The notes under the pieces are model-generated. The model was not told the DNA's origin, did not search any database, and was given only the letters and a program-made list of their open reading frames with translations. The translations under genes were made by a program, and so were the position numbers. Positions 40,916 through 49,860 of a DNA stretch of 57,821 bases are shown piece after piece. The DNA comes from Rhizobiaceae bacterium (lineage in GTDB: Bacteria > Pseudomonadota > Alphaproteobacteria > Rhizobiales > Rhizobiaceae). Location of the stretch: contig JARGOF010000024.1 of the NCBI GenBank assembly GCA_029212415.1, positions 1 through 57,821 of the forward strand, given 5' to 3'. Within the stretch, counting starts at the first letter, position 1; each line of letters opens with the position of its first letter.

Positions 40916-41061
40916 TCACACCCCAATTGCGAGAATTTTTTGCATGTTTATGTTTTGGAAACAGTCCTCTTGTCCGACAACGCGCGATCTCGTCACCATT
41001 CGAATAGCCAGATGAAAAATAACACAAAAAAATCAGGTCGCAACCATAGGTCACTTGCGGC

Positions 41062-41083
41062 AAAGAAACCGCCTCCCGGCGGC
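41062..41083 (-). terminator. terminator of the alanine/sodium symporter gene
   Basis: On the minus strand CCGCC-GGGA-GGCGG forms a five-pair GC stem followed by TTTCTTTG, 15 bases past the stop codon. The same stem is present in the duplicate copy (40119–40132), but there the T-rich run is lost. Confidence 0.65.
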
Positions 41084-41097
41084 TCCCCTGCCTTACC

Positions 41098-42522
41098 TCA
41101 ATCCCGGTCCGTCCAGGCCGATGCATCGATGTCTAGATCGGGGAATTGTGCCGGATCGAAGACCGGGCGGTCGACACCGGCTTTCAATTGCCGGCGGAAA
41201 TCCTTGAGCACCCGCAGGGCAATCGGAAACAGCATGGCGAGGGCCAGCAGATTGACCATGGCCAGAATACCCATCATCGGATCCGAGAAGGAAAAGACCG
41301 ATGTCGCACCGGGCGCGACAGCACCCAGAAATACGATACCCATGATCGCAATACGCAATGTATGCAGGGCAAGCGGGTTTTCCGTCATGAACGTCAGGGC
41401 GTTTTCTCCCAGATAATAATTGTACATGATGGAACTGAAGGAAAACAGCAGGATCGCTGCGGTGAGGAAATATTTCGCCCATTCCCCGACATGGGAAACC
41501 ATCGATTGCTGCGTCAGCACGACACCGTCAATGCCTTCGGCGCCAGGCACATAGACATCCCCCAGCAAAATAACGAAGGCCGTGCACGAACAGATGATGA
41601 TCGTGTCAATGAACACCGAGAAAGACTGGGTAATCCCCTGGCTGACCGGGTGTTTGACATAGGCGGTGGCGGCGACGTTGGGCGCCGAACCGAGACCGGC
41701 CTCATTGGAGAACAGACCGCGGCGCAGCCCCTGGGCAATGGCGGCCCCCATGCCGCCGGACACGGCTTCTTCAAAGCCGAAGGCATTGGCGACAATGGAC
41801 CACAGAACCCCCGGAAGATCGGTAATATTGAGCACGATCACCAGCAGCGCCATCCCCATATAGCCCAGCGCCATGATCGGGATGATCACATCGGCAACCT
41901 TGGCAATGCGGATGATGCCGCCATAGACGATGATGCCCGTGGCCAGGGCCAGTGCAACGCCGGTCACCAGCCGGCTGATGCCCATGCTGTCCTGCACGGC
42001 GCCGGCGACCGTATTGCCCTGAAACGCATTGAAGCCGATGGCGAAGGATGCAATCAGACAGATCGCATAGACAACGGCGAGCCAGCGATATTCCTTGCCA
42101 AGGCCGTGGATGATGGCGCGTGCCGGACCGCCACGAAAACCGCCACCCGGTTCGGAGCGCTTGTAGACCTGCGCCAAAGTGGCTTCCACCATGGCCGAGC
42201 ACATGCCGATCAGGGCAATGGCCCACATCCAGAAAACGGCGCCCGGGCCGCCAAGCGTAATGGCGACGGCCACGCCGGCAATATTGCCACCGCCGACACG
42301 GCCACCGACGGAAACGAGCAAGGCTTCGCGGGCGCTGATCTTGTTCGGATCGTGCGTTTGCCCCTTGCCGGTCAGAACCCGGAACATCCTGCCGAAATAG
42401 CGGAACTGCGCGAAGTCACTCAATATGGTGAAGAACACGCCAAGGACAACGAGGAAGGGAATAAGCGCCCAGCCCCAGGTGAGATCATTGATCAGTCCGA
42501 ATATGGAATCAAGAAAGGCCAA
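41098..42522 (-). CDS. alanine/glycine:sodium symporter (AGCS family)
   Basis: A 474-residue inner-membrane carrier that imports small neutral amino acids with sodium. Family landmarks: VGGRVGGGNIAGVAVAITLGGPGAVFWMW (about 70–98), FKRG-type loop GGGFRGGPARAIIHGLG, and FSNEAGLGSAPNVAATAYVKHPVSQG. About eleven helices. It stands alone, with its own terminator. Its 3' end has been copied twice towards 39–40.5 kb, making that end the integration hot spot of this region. Confidence 0.93.
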   Translation of the reverse strand: MAFLDSIFGLINDLTWGWALIPFLVVLGVFFTILSDFAQFRYFGRMFRVLTGKGQTHDPNKISAREALLVSVGGRVGGGNIAGVAVAITLGGPGAVFWMWAIALIGMCSAMVEATLAQVYKRSEPGGGFRGGPARAIIHGLGKEYRWLAVVYAICLIASFAIGFNAFQGNTVAGAVQDSMGISRLVTGVALALATGIIVYGGIIRIAKVADVIIPIMALGYMGMALLVIVLNITDLPGVLWSIVANAFGFEEAVSGGMGAAIAQGLRRGLFSNEAGLGSAPNVAATAYVKHPVSQGITQSFSVFIDTIIICSCTAFVILLGDVYVPGAEGIDGVVLTQQSMVSHVGEWAKYFLTAAILLFSFSSIMYNYYLGENALTFMTENPLALHTLRIAIMGIVFLGAVAPGATSVFSFSDPMMGILAMVNLLALAMLFPIALRVLKDFRRQLKAGVDRPVFDPAQFPDLDIDASAWTDRD

Positions 42523-42721
42523 GTCCGTGCTCCCTTACGATTGAAACAACACAAAGGCCGAGATTGACCCCCTGCATCCGAAAAAATCGTAACAGAACAA
42601 GTGTTCAATCATCAAGCAATAATGCATGTTTTACGTGTATAATTGAAACTATACGTTTAGTGGGTGTTTTGCGCTCATTGGGGCCAACGGCAATATCTGA
42701 GAGCAGCTATCGTCTCGGCGA

Positions 42722-44029
42722 TCACTCTTCCTTCAGCGCATGGGCGATCTGGTCGCGGATCGGCTTGATCAGATAGGACAGGATCGTGCGGTCACGGGTC
42801 TTGATCAGCGCTTCCACCGGCATGCCAGGAACCAGAATCTGATTGGCGATCTTGTCCATTTCACCATGGTTCAGTCGCAGGCGTGCGGTGAAATACAGCA
42901 TGCCCGTGACCTCATCGCGTGTGGTTTCAGCTGAAACGCTGAGAACCTCGCCCTGCAGTTCCGGTGTCGTGCGCTGATTCAGCCCGGGCAACCTTATGGT
43001 CGCGGCCTGAGCGACATGGACCTGATCCACATCTTTGGGGTCGATTCGCGTTTCAATGACCAATGGGTCGCCCTGCGGCACAATCTTCAGGATCGGCTCT
43101 GCCGGGCTGAGGACCCCGCCCCTGGTGTGCACATTGAGCTGGTGCACGATGCCGTCTCGGGGCGCGCGTATGTCCATCCGCGTCAATTGATCCTGTGCGG
43201 CGACCTTCTGTTCGCTGAGACGATGGATTTCACTGCGTGTATCATAAAGTTGCTGCAGGATCTCGGCGCGATAATCCTCTTCAAGCTGCATGATCTGCAC
43301 CCGCCGTTCACTGATCGCCATGCCGGTGCGCGCCGTCTCGGTCAGCAATGCGCCGTGTTCGCCGGTCAGCCTTGTTTTGTCCCGCTGCACGGACAGCACC
43401 CGGTTTGCCGAAACGAATTGCTGTTCAAGCAGGTTTTCCAGCCCGGTCAATTCAGAGACGATGAGGCCGATTTCTTCACTTTTCGCCGTGGTTTGCACCT
43501 TCAGACCATCGCCCTGGCTTTCAAGCTGCCTGATCTGTTCGCGCAACTGATCCACCCGGCCTGCCAGACCGCCGGTCCGGGCGGCCATCAGCCGCCGCTG
43601 GCTGTCCAGCATGCCCCGAATGTCGGGGTTGTCGGATTGCGCTGCCAATTCAGCAGGAAATCTGATCGTCTGCAAACCATCCCGCTCGGCAACAAGCCGC
43701 GCTTCGGTCGCCATCAATTCGTTCAGCTGTTTGCTGACGACGGCAAGATTGGCACTGGTCATTGCATCATCCAGACGCAGCAGCAGGTCACCAGCCTTGA
43801 CATGGTCCCCGTCGCGCACCCTTATTTCGGCGACGATGCCACCTTCCTTGTGTTTGACCGTCTTGACATTGCCTTCCACCACAAGGGAACCCGGGGCAAT
43901 GATGGCGCCGGAAATCTGCATCCAGGCAGCCCAGCCGACAAGAAACGCCAGAAGTCCACACAGGAACAGGCCTGCCCCCCATAAATGCTTGCGAATGCTC
44001 GATGCGAGAATATCTTCTGTCTTACTCAT
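42722..44029 (-). CDS. HlyD-family type I secretion adaptor
   Basis: A 435-residue membrane-fusion protein. One N-terminal helix (about residues 17–38), a biotinyl-lipoyl-like half (LVVEGNVKTVKHKEGGIVAEIRVRDGDHVKAGDLLLRLDD), a long coiled coil (about 110–290), then the second lipoyl half (IRAPRDGIVHQLNVHTRGGVL) and a beta-barrel end with EALIKTRDRTILSYLIKPI, typical of PrtE/HlyD. Its start overlaps the ABC gene's stop by four bases. It links the inner-membrane ABC protein to a TolC-type channel, not present here. Confidence 0.92.
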   Translation of the reverse strand: MSKTEDILASSIRKHLWGAGLFLCGLLAFLVGWAAWMQISGAIIAPGSLVVEGNVKTVKHKEGGIVAEIRVRDGDHVKAGDLLLRLDDAMTSANLAVVSKQLNELMATEARLVAERDGLQTIRFPAELAAQSDNPDIRGMLDSQRRLMAARTGGLAGRVDQLREQIRQLESQGDGLKVQTTAKSEEIGLIVSELTGLENLLEQQFVSANRVLSVQRDKTRLTGEHGALLTETARTGMAISERRVQIMQLEEDYRAEILQQLYDTRSEIHRLSEQKVAAQDQLTRMDIRAPRDGIVHQLNVHTRGGVLSPAEPILKIVPQGDPLVIETRIDPKDVDQVHVAQAATIRLPGLNQRTTPELQGEVLSVSAETTRDEVTGMLYFTARLRLNHGEMDKIANQILVPGMPVEALIKTRDRTILSYLIKPIRDQIAHALKEE

Positions 44030-45738
44030 TGCACAGCCACCAGCGGTGTCGGAACCGGCGCCAGAACCTTCTTGAGCACCTGATCCTTGGGGCCGAAGGC
44101 CTGCGCCCGCCCATCCTTCATGAATAGAAGTGTATCAACGGCAGCCAGCGCACTCGGGCGGTGGGCGATGATGACGACAATGGAACCGGCAGCCCGCAAC
44201 GCCCGGATGGCGCGCGTCAGGGCCGCCTCACCATCTGCGTCGAGATTGGAGTTTGGTTCGTCCAGCACCACCAGAAATGGCGAACCGTAAAGTGCCCTTG
44301 CCAGAGCGATACGCTGCATCTGCCCTCCCGACAATGTATTGCCGCTGGGGCCAATTTTGGTGTCATAGCCATCCGGCAGAGCGGTGATCAGTTCATGGGC
44401 ATCGGCCAGTCCTGCGGCTTCGATTATGGCCTCGCTGGAGGCTTCCCGGTCGAAACGGGCGATATTCTGCGCAACGGTTCCGGCAAAAAGCTGAATGTCC
44501 TGCGGCAGGTAGCCGATGAACTTGCCCTGCCGCTCCGGTGCCCATTGGAACAGATCGGCACTGTCGAAACGCATGGCGCCGCGCAGAACGGGATAGACGC
44601 CGACCAAGGTGCGGGCCAGCGTCGTCTTGCCGGCGCCCGATGACCCGATGACGCCCAGACCATCACCGGCATTCAGCGAAAAACTGACATTTTGCAGCAC
44701 CGGGTTGCCCACCGGGCCGGACACAAGGTTTTCTGCCGACAGGTTCTGGACGGGGATGGGCAGCTCCATGCGTTGCGGCTCCGCCGGTGCGTTTTCGACG
44801 ATCTCTCGCAGCCGCCGGAAACCCTGACGGGCGGCCACAAAGCCACGCCATTGGCCAACAGCCTGCTCGACCGGAGACAGGGCCCGCGATGTCAGGATGG
44901 AGGCGGCAATCATCACGCCGGGTGTGATTTCCTGTTTGATGGCCAGCCAGGCACCGGCACCCAGAATGGCCGATTGCAACATGAACCGGAAAGACTTGAT
45001 GAGCGTGCCAAACAGGCTGGTGCGATCAGCGGCAGCGCGCTGGCTGGACAGGAACGTCTCGTTGAAGTCGCCCCAGATATCCCTTAACGTCGCCATCATC
45101 CCCATGGCGGTTATGGCCTCGGCATTGCGCCTGCCCTGTTCCACCAGAGACGCGCGAAAAACCGCCTGCCGGTTGGCTTCTGCAGCCGGCTTGCGCGAGA
45201 CCATTTCATTCAGTCCGATCAGAATGCAAATGACAATTGCCCCGCCGGTGGCCAGCAGGCCCAGCGCGGGATGAAACAGAAAAATCACCCCCAGATAGAT
45301 CGGCATCCATGGAATATCGAAGATTGCGGCCGGTCCGGGCCCGACCAGAAATTGCCGCACCGTTTCCAGATCCCGCACCGGATCAAGCCGTTCGGCCTTT
45401 GCGCCCAGTTGGATAGGCAGACCGACGGAACATTCATAACTTGCACCGGACAATTGCGCATCCAGCCGCTGGCCGATGCGCAACAGGACGCGTGCGCGAA
45501 TGCCCTCCAGCAACCCATAAAACACATAGAGACCAATGGTCATGCCGGCCAGGACGACAAGCGTGGGCACGGAACCGCTGCCCAGCACCCGGTCATAGAC
45601 CTGCAGCATGAAAAGCGGCCCGGTCAGCATCAGCAGGTTGATCGGCAGTCCCAAGAGAGCAATGCCTGCAAAGGCCGAGCGCAGGACACGAAGGGATTCA
45701 TCGATCAGTGTGGATTTGCCATCGTTCTTTGCCTTCAT
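44026..45738 (-). CDS. type I secretion ABC transporter (PrtD-like)
   Basis: A 570-residue half-transporter that exports a protein directly across both membranes. The membrane domain (about 15–310, six helices) lacks the C39 peptidase of bacteriocin exporters, as in PrtD. The ATPase has Walker A GVIGSSGAGKTTLART, signature LSGGQMQRIALARAL and Walker B FLVVLDEPNSNLD. ATG 45738 is selected because AGGGGGCAGG lies directly upstream; longer frames lack such a site. No RTX-type substrate with GGxGxD repeats is in the window, so the exported protein must be encoded elsewhere. Confidence 0.92.
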   Translation of the reverse strand: MKAKNDGKSTLIDESLRVLRSAFAGIALLGLPINLLMLTGPLFMLQVYDRVLGSGSVPTLVVLAGMTIGLYVFYGLLEGIRARVLLRIGQRLDAQLSGASYECSVGLPIQLGAKAERLDPVRDLETVRQFLVGPGPAAIFDIPWMPIYLGVIFLFHPALGLLATGGAIVICILIGLNEMVSRKPAAEANRQAVFRASLVEQGRRNAEAITAMGMMATLRDIWGDFNETFLSSQRAAADRTSLFGTLIKSFRFMLQSAILGAGAWLAIKQEITPGVMIAASILTSRALSPVEQAVGQWRGFVAARQGFRRLREIVENAPAEPQRMELPIPVQNLSAENLVSGPVGNPVLQNVSFSLNAGDGLGVIGSSGAGKTTLARTLVGVYPVLRGAMRFDSADLFQWAPERQGKFIGYLPQDIQLFAGTVAQNIARFDREASSEAIIEAAGLADAHELITALPDGYDTKIGPSGNTLSGGQMQRIALARALYGSPFLVVLDEPNSNLDADGEAALTRAIRALRAAGSIVVIIAHRPSALAAVDTLLFMKDGRAQAFGPKDQVLKKVLAPVPTPLVAVQ

Positions 45739-46062
45739 GTCCTGCCCCCTGATGATCACGGTCATCTGCCCGCGACCCGTCGTCCGCCCTGCAGATCTGC
45801 AACTGGCACCCACATTAGGAACCCATCGTGAAAGCAGCGTGATTTCAGGATTCACACCAAACCCAATGCAGGCGCGATCGCCAAATTCAAACTGGCGGTA
45901 AAGGTTTGATCTGACTCAGCAAAACGTCTCTTGGGAACTGCGGCGACGAAAGGCAGGCCTATGGGGGACAGGAGGCCAGTCGTTGGTTGCGCTCAGGGAC
46001 CATTCGAACTGTAGCACTGAAAAACACCTCCGGGCGCTTCGGCGCCGGGAGCTATCGGGCGT
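45739..46062. other. gene-free stretch
   Basis: 324 bases upstream of the type I secretion operon and downstream of the dioxygenase gene. It should hold the secretion promoter. Apart from the dioxygenase terminator hairpin at 46026–46051, nothing recognisable is present. Confidence 0.5.
46026..46051 (-). terminator. terminator of the dioxygenase gene
   Basis: GCGC-TTCG-GCGC extended by outer CTCC/GGAG pairs gives a ten-pair stem with one mismatch. Read on the minus strand it ends in GTGTTTTTC, a good rho-independent tail, 12 bases past the stop. Confidence 0.8.
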
Positions 46063-46917
46063 TCACGCCACCGGGAACAGGACGTTGACCTGGCCGGTTC
46101 CGGAAGACGGGAAATAGTCGGTCACGATTTCACATTGACCCGCGTATTTGTCCCAGCCCAGTGCACCATAGAGCATGGCGGTGTCATGCATTGACCCTTC
46201 GCCGCTGCAATGCCTGGCATAGTCGCCCAGCATTTTGAGGAAAGTGGCGTGATCGCCTTTCTGCCACATCTCGAGCACCCGCAGATCCATCTGCCGGTTG
46301 AACTCCGAAGAGATCATGAAGGTGCCGTTGTTCGGCGCATATTCCTTGTTCGACCAGATCTTGTGGCTGAGCGATCCCGAAGCGACCAGCAGAACCTTGC
46401 TGTCGCTGGCCTCAACCGCAGCGCGGATGGCCTCGCCGATAACCCGGCTTTCGTCATGATCATGCACCGTGCACCAGGCGGCGATCGAGATCACCTTCAT
46501 GTCGTGTTCGCGGCTCATGAAATGCATCGGCACCAGCGTGCCGTATTCCAGATCGAGGCTGTCGAGGTGGTGGGCCAGCGTGTGGACGCCCAGCGCGGTA
46601 GCCTTTTCTGCGATCGCATCACCCAGTTCCGGATTGCCGCGATGGGCAAAGGGCAGATCACGGATGAATTGCGGGAACTCGCTGGAGGTCAGCAACCCTT
46701 CGAACCTGTCGTTGGCATTGATGTGAAAGCCGGCATTGACGATCCAGTGCGTATCACAGATCACAACGGTATCGACACCCATCGATCTGGCGCGACGGGC
46801 AATCTCCAGATGGCCGTCTATCGCGGCCTGGCGCTTGCCCTTTATCGGCCCTTCCTGCTCCGACATCTGCAATGTCGGGACGTGGGTCATTTTCGCTGCG
46901 AGTACGATCTCACCCAT
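46063..46917 (-). CDS. LigB-type extradiol dioxygenase (HpaD-like)
   Basis: A 284-residue class III extradiol ring-cleavage enzyme resembling 3,4-dihydroxyphenylacetate 2,3-dioxygenase. Iron-binding and catalytic His/Glu regions are visible as AKMTHVPTL, VVICDTHWIVNAGFHI, LDLEYGTLVPMHF and VASGSLSHKIW. AGGAGG precedes the start. It is an orphan: no other homoprotocatechuate or phenol pathway genes are near, and both neighbours are secretion-related. A palindrome overlaps its translation start region. The native catechol substrate is therefore uncertain. Confidence 0.88.
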   Translation of the reverse strand: MGEIVLAAKMTHVPTLQMSEQEGPIKGKRQAAIDGHLEIARRARSMGVDTVVICDTHWIVNAGFHINANDRFEGLLTSSEFPQFIRDLPFAHRGNPELGDAIAEKATALGVHTLAHHLDSLDLEYGTLVPMHFMSREHDMKVISIAAWCTVHDHDESRVIGEAIRAAVEASDSKVLLVASGSLSHKIWSNKEYAPNNGTFMISSEFNRQMDLRVLEMWQKGDHATFLKMLGDYARHCSGEGSMHDTAMLYGALGWDKYAGQCEIVTDYFPSSGTGQVNVLFPVA

Positions 46918-47254
46918 GATTTCCTCCTATGTTCATAGGTGGCACTTCTAACATGTGTCGCTCAGTGAGACGCGTGATATAGTGTCGCTGGCTGATTCAG
47001 GGCCAATCGAAAACAGCGGCGCACGAAGCCAAAGTCGGCACAATCAACCGGCTGCCGCAGAAAATTCGCCCTTCAATCCCCACCGCCCTCTGGCAGATTG
47101 CACGCAAAAACCAATCCATCGCTGGTGATCGGACCTCTTTGAAATTACAATTGTGGGTCGGCAATGTGCGCGGATAAGCACCTTGTTGTTGGCCACTCCC
47201 CCATGCGCCTGACGGGACAGAGCCTTGCGATAGGAAACGACCGCCCGAGCCGTT
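46918..47254. other. gene-free stretch
   Basis: 337 bases between the dioxygenase start and the outer membrane protein stop. Only the palindrome at 46926–46939 stands out; no coding or RNA signal was recognised. Confidence 0.5.
46926..46939. promoter_or_regulatory. palindrome overlapping the dioxygenase ribosome binding site
   Basis: CCTATGTTCATAGG has perfect six-base arms around TT. On the minus strand it partly covers the AGGAGG of the dioxygenase gene. It could be an operator or a translation-controlling hairpin. Confidence 0.4.
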
Positions 47255-49210
47255 CTAGTTGATCGGCACGCGCAACTTCAGGCTGCCGCCATAGATTTCC
47301 AGATCGTCGGCGCCGATGCCGTCATAATAGGCGTCTCCAGCAAGTGAAGCGCTGCCGGGCATGCGGACGGCAAGGCCACCTTGTACACGCATGCGCAAGT
47401 CCGACGACGAGCCGTTGGCCAGTCCTGTACCGATGTCGAGGATCTCGGCCTTGTCGTAATCCCAGATGCCGGTGATACCGAAGCTGGGCTCTATTTCCGT
47501 GCCATCGCGGGTTTTATGTACGAAACTTATCTCCGGGCCAAAAGTGACGCGACCAAGGGTAATCGTCTGGCTCTGTATGTCGAAGCCGAGACTGTCGACA
47601 TAGGCCTTCTGCTCCTCCTGGAAATGGATCAACGCGACATGCGGGCTGAAACGCCACTTGTCCCTCCTGAAGTCGCCAGTCAATTGGCCGCGCGCCAGAA
47701 AACGGTTGGTCGCAAATTTGTCTTCATAAAGTCCCAGCGGATCAACATGGTTGTCGGATTGGCCCCATGCGACGCGACCGTCGAAAATCAGGTTCTGGTG
47801 CAGGCGCGCGACAAGATAGGGCCCGGCCATCCAGCCGAAGCCGTCGGCTGAGGTATTGTTGCTACCGTCGGTCTCGTCCATCCAGTCGAACTGGGCGAGC
47901 ATGCCGACCAGCAAGGACGGATTGATCAGATAATCCGCGCCAAGGTTGAACTGGCCGAAGGTGCTGGAACGGGTCTCATCGTCGCTGTGGGCCCATTGGC
48001 CGGAGGCCCAGAAATCAAACGCCGGGCGCGGCGCCCTGGGCTGGCCATCCGTGTCGCTTACACCAAGTCCGCCCTCTCCATAGAAGGCCAAGCTGGAACC
48101 CGCAGTCTGGCGTGCGGTGGCCAGAGAACTGAGGCTGGTGGAGAATGTAGAGGTGAACCGGCTGGAATTTCCATCAGCGGTAAAGCCAAAGGGAGATCCC
48201 GACACGCCCCCTCCTCCACCAGTGAGCCGGCTGGCCAGATCAGGCTCAGCGGAGGTGATCAGGTCGGCGCGGCGCGACATGAAGTTTGAAATGACCGTCT
48301 CTGTCCTGCCGACAACAGATTTCTCATCCAATTCAACGTCGGTGGTGTCCGTCACGGTTGTGGCGCCGCCACCGGCGGTTGCTGCGTCAAGGTAACGTGC
48401 GGTCAGCGTATCGCCATTCCCGGCGTTCATCACACCATCGTTGTCCGCGCCTGCTGAAAGGGCGATGATCGTATCAAGTGTGCCTGCAAAGATGCCGGTG
48501 TCCAGGCCGGTTTCAGTCAACGTGACGGTTTCGGTTTCGCCGGTCGTGCTGGTGACGACGACATCAACGACTTCTGCCGTCGCACCATCTGCGTTCAGAT
48601 CGGCGTCGGTGACATTGATCAAAACCGGCTGGCCGACGGTAACGGGCTTGGGTGCGATCGATATCTCGCCGCTGGTATGAACGGAGCCTTCTTTGGATAA
48701 GGCAACGGCGGTGTCCGTCACAGTCTCGGGGCCTCCGGAAAAAACCGTCGTGTCCACGTAACTTGCGGTCAGCGTGTCGCCGTTCTGCGCGTTTATCGTG
48801 CCGTCGTTGTTGGCGCCCGCTGTCACGCTGAATGTTGTGGCCAGCGTGCCGCTGTAGTCAGGTGAGTTTGTGCCGGTTGCAGTCAGCGTGACGGTCTCGC
48901 TCTCGCCGCTCGTGCTGGTGACGACGATATCAACGGATTCGCGTGTTTCCTCGACCAGGACGAGGTCGTAATCCCTGAGGGTGATCGCAACCCTCTCACC
49001 GACGATAAAGGGATCAGGGTTAATTGTGATGGTACCTAACATCGAGCCAGCAGTGCAGGTGCATTGCCCATCTATGAGAAATGCGAATGAGCCTGGAGGG
49101 CAAGCCGTGCCCGAGCAGACATCGTCAGCGCATACACCGTTGTTGGCCCCTACCGTGGTGCCGCAAGACAAGGCCAGAATGAACACCAGCCGTATGAATG
49201 CTCTATACAT
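47255..49210 (-). CDS. outer membrane protein with Ig-like repeats and autotransporter-type barrel
   Basis: A 651-residue exported protein. Signal peptide MYRAFIRLVFILALSCGTTVGA, then a Cys-rich segment (GVCADDVCSGTACPPGSFAFL, six Cys in about 35 residues), two Thr/Asp-rich beta repeats of about 115 residues (both containing ESVDIVVTST/EVVDVVVTST, GNGDTLTA, TVTDT), a Gly-rich hinge, and a C-terminal barrel of about 270 residues ending LKLRVPIN. The ATG at 49210 follows GGGGAGAG by six bases; the longer frame upstream runs through a 15-base tandem repeat and has no signal peptide. The barrel resembles autotransporter domains (FDFWASGQWAHSDDE); the terminal residue is Asn rather than the usual Phe. 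Surface role unknown. Confidence 0.82.
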   Translation of the reverse strand: MYRAFIRLVFILALSCGTTVGANNGVCADDVCSGTACPPGSFAFLIDGQCTCTAGSMLGTITINPDPFIVGERVAITLRDYDLVLVEETRESVDIVVTSTSGESETVTLTATGTNSPDYSGTLATTFSVTAGANNDGTINAQNGDTLTASYVDTTVFSGGPETVTDTAVALSKEGSVHTSGEISIAPKPVTVGQPVLINVTDADLNADGATAEVVDVVVTSTTGETETVTLTETGLDTGIFAGTLDTIIALSAGADNDGVMNAGNGDTLTARYLDAATAGGGATTVTDTTDVELDEKSVVGRTETVISNFMSRRADLITSAEPDLASRLTGGGGGVSGSPFGFTADGNSSRFTSTFSTSLSSLATARQTAGSSLAFYGEGGLGVSDTDGQPRAPRPAFDFWASGQWAHSDDETRSSTFGQFNLGADYLINPSLLVGMLAQFDWMDETDGSNNTSADGFGWMAGPYLVARLHQNLIFDGRVAWGQSDNHVDPLGLYEDKFATNRFLARGQLTGDFRRDKWRFSPHVALIHFQEEQKAYVDSLGFDIQSQTITLGRVTFGPEISFVHKTRDGTEIEPSFGITGIWDYDKAEILDIGTGLANGSSSDLRMRVQGGLAVRMPGSASLAGDAYYDGIGADDLEIYGGSLKLRVPIN

Positions 49211-49860
49211 AAGCGCTCTCCCCAGCAGTCCAACACGCAGGATCGGTATGACTGTTGGTGCTCCAACCGTTGGTCCGGTGGCGGGGCTGCCCGCGATCCC
49301 GACCAACAAGGCCGAAGCAGCAGGGTTGCAGAAACCCAGGGCGCCTGGCGTGGACGCCGGCACCTGACAAGCCGGCACCTGACAAGCCGGCACCTGACAA
49401 GACTGCGCCAAGCGCTGTTGATCCGTCATTACTCATCTTGCAGTACGCCCTATAATTGCGCTCGCGCAATCGCGCAGCTTCAATTGCATCGACACGTCAG
49501 TCAGTCAGGGTGAAAACGGCAATCAGAATTTGGCTGGCGGAAGGAAGGCCAGCAACAAAAAATCAGCAAGAACCGCATCCGCCCCCCGAGCGGTCGATTT
49601 CAAACAAATCCAAAGCGACCCGTAAGGGGTCTGATGACACCATCGAATAAGCTCAGGACCAGAATATTCGATTGGCTATCATGCTCCACGAGATCTGGGA
49701 ACGACAAAACGGTCTTTGCTGAAACGGAAGGAACTGCGTGACAAATTTACCACTTGTTAACCTGCGTATCTTTGATCAGCGCGCAAACACCTGCGCAAGA
49801 ATTGGGAATGTGACACGCTTCGGTGCAGGATGAAACTCAGATCAAACGATGGTGGCTGGC
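49211..49860. other. gene-free stretch between two outer membrane protein genes
   Basis: 650 bases. Contains the 15-base tandem repeat at 49357–49401 and a small hairpin GACCC/GGGTC near 49617–49631. Possible short frames have no ribosome binding site or similarity. It probably holds the promoter of the upstream outer membrane protein and the end of the second one. Confidence 0.5.
49357..49401 (-). repeat. three tandem copies of a 15-bp unit
   Basis: CCGGCACCTGACAAG is repeated three times without change, followed directly by a different sequence. A 15-base period keeps any reading frame; on the minus strand it would encode CQVPA repeats. It lies 147 bases upstream of the outer membrane protein start, where copy-number change could alter promoter spacing. 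Confidence 0.85.

Noticed and set aside
41146-42567. A 473-codon open frame on the plus strand opposite the alanine symporter gene
   Set aside because: His/Arg/Gly-rich translation with no family features; a shadow of the GC-rich symporter gene on the other strand.
49357-49401. CRISPR-like repeat
   Set aside because: Units are contiguous, 15 bases long and have no spacers.
49211-49429. A 73-residue N-terminal extension of the outer membrane protein through the tandem repeat
   Set aside because: It would bury the signal peptide; GGGGAGAG directly before ATG 49210 supports the shorter form.
49456-49650. A 64-codon open frame in the gap between the two outer membrane protein genes
   Set aside because: No ribosome binding site, no similarity recognised, composition unlike coding sequence.
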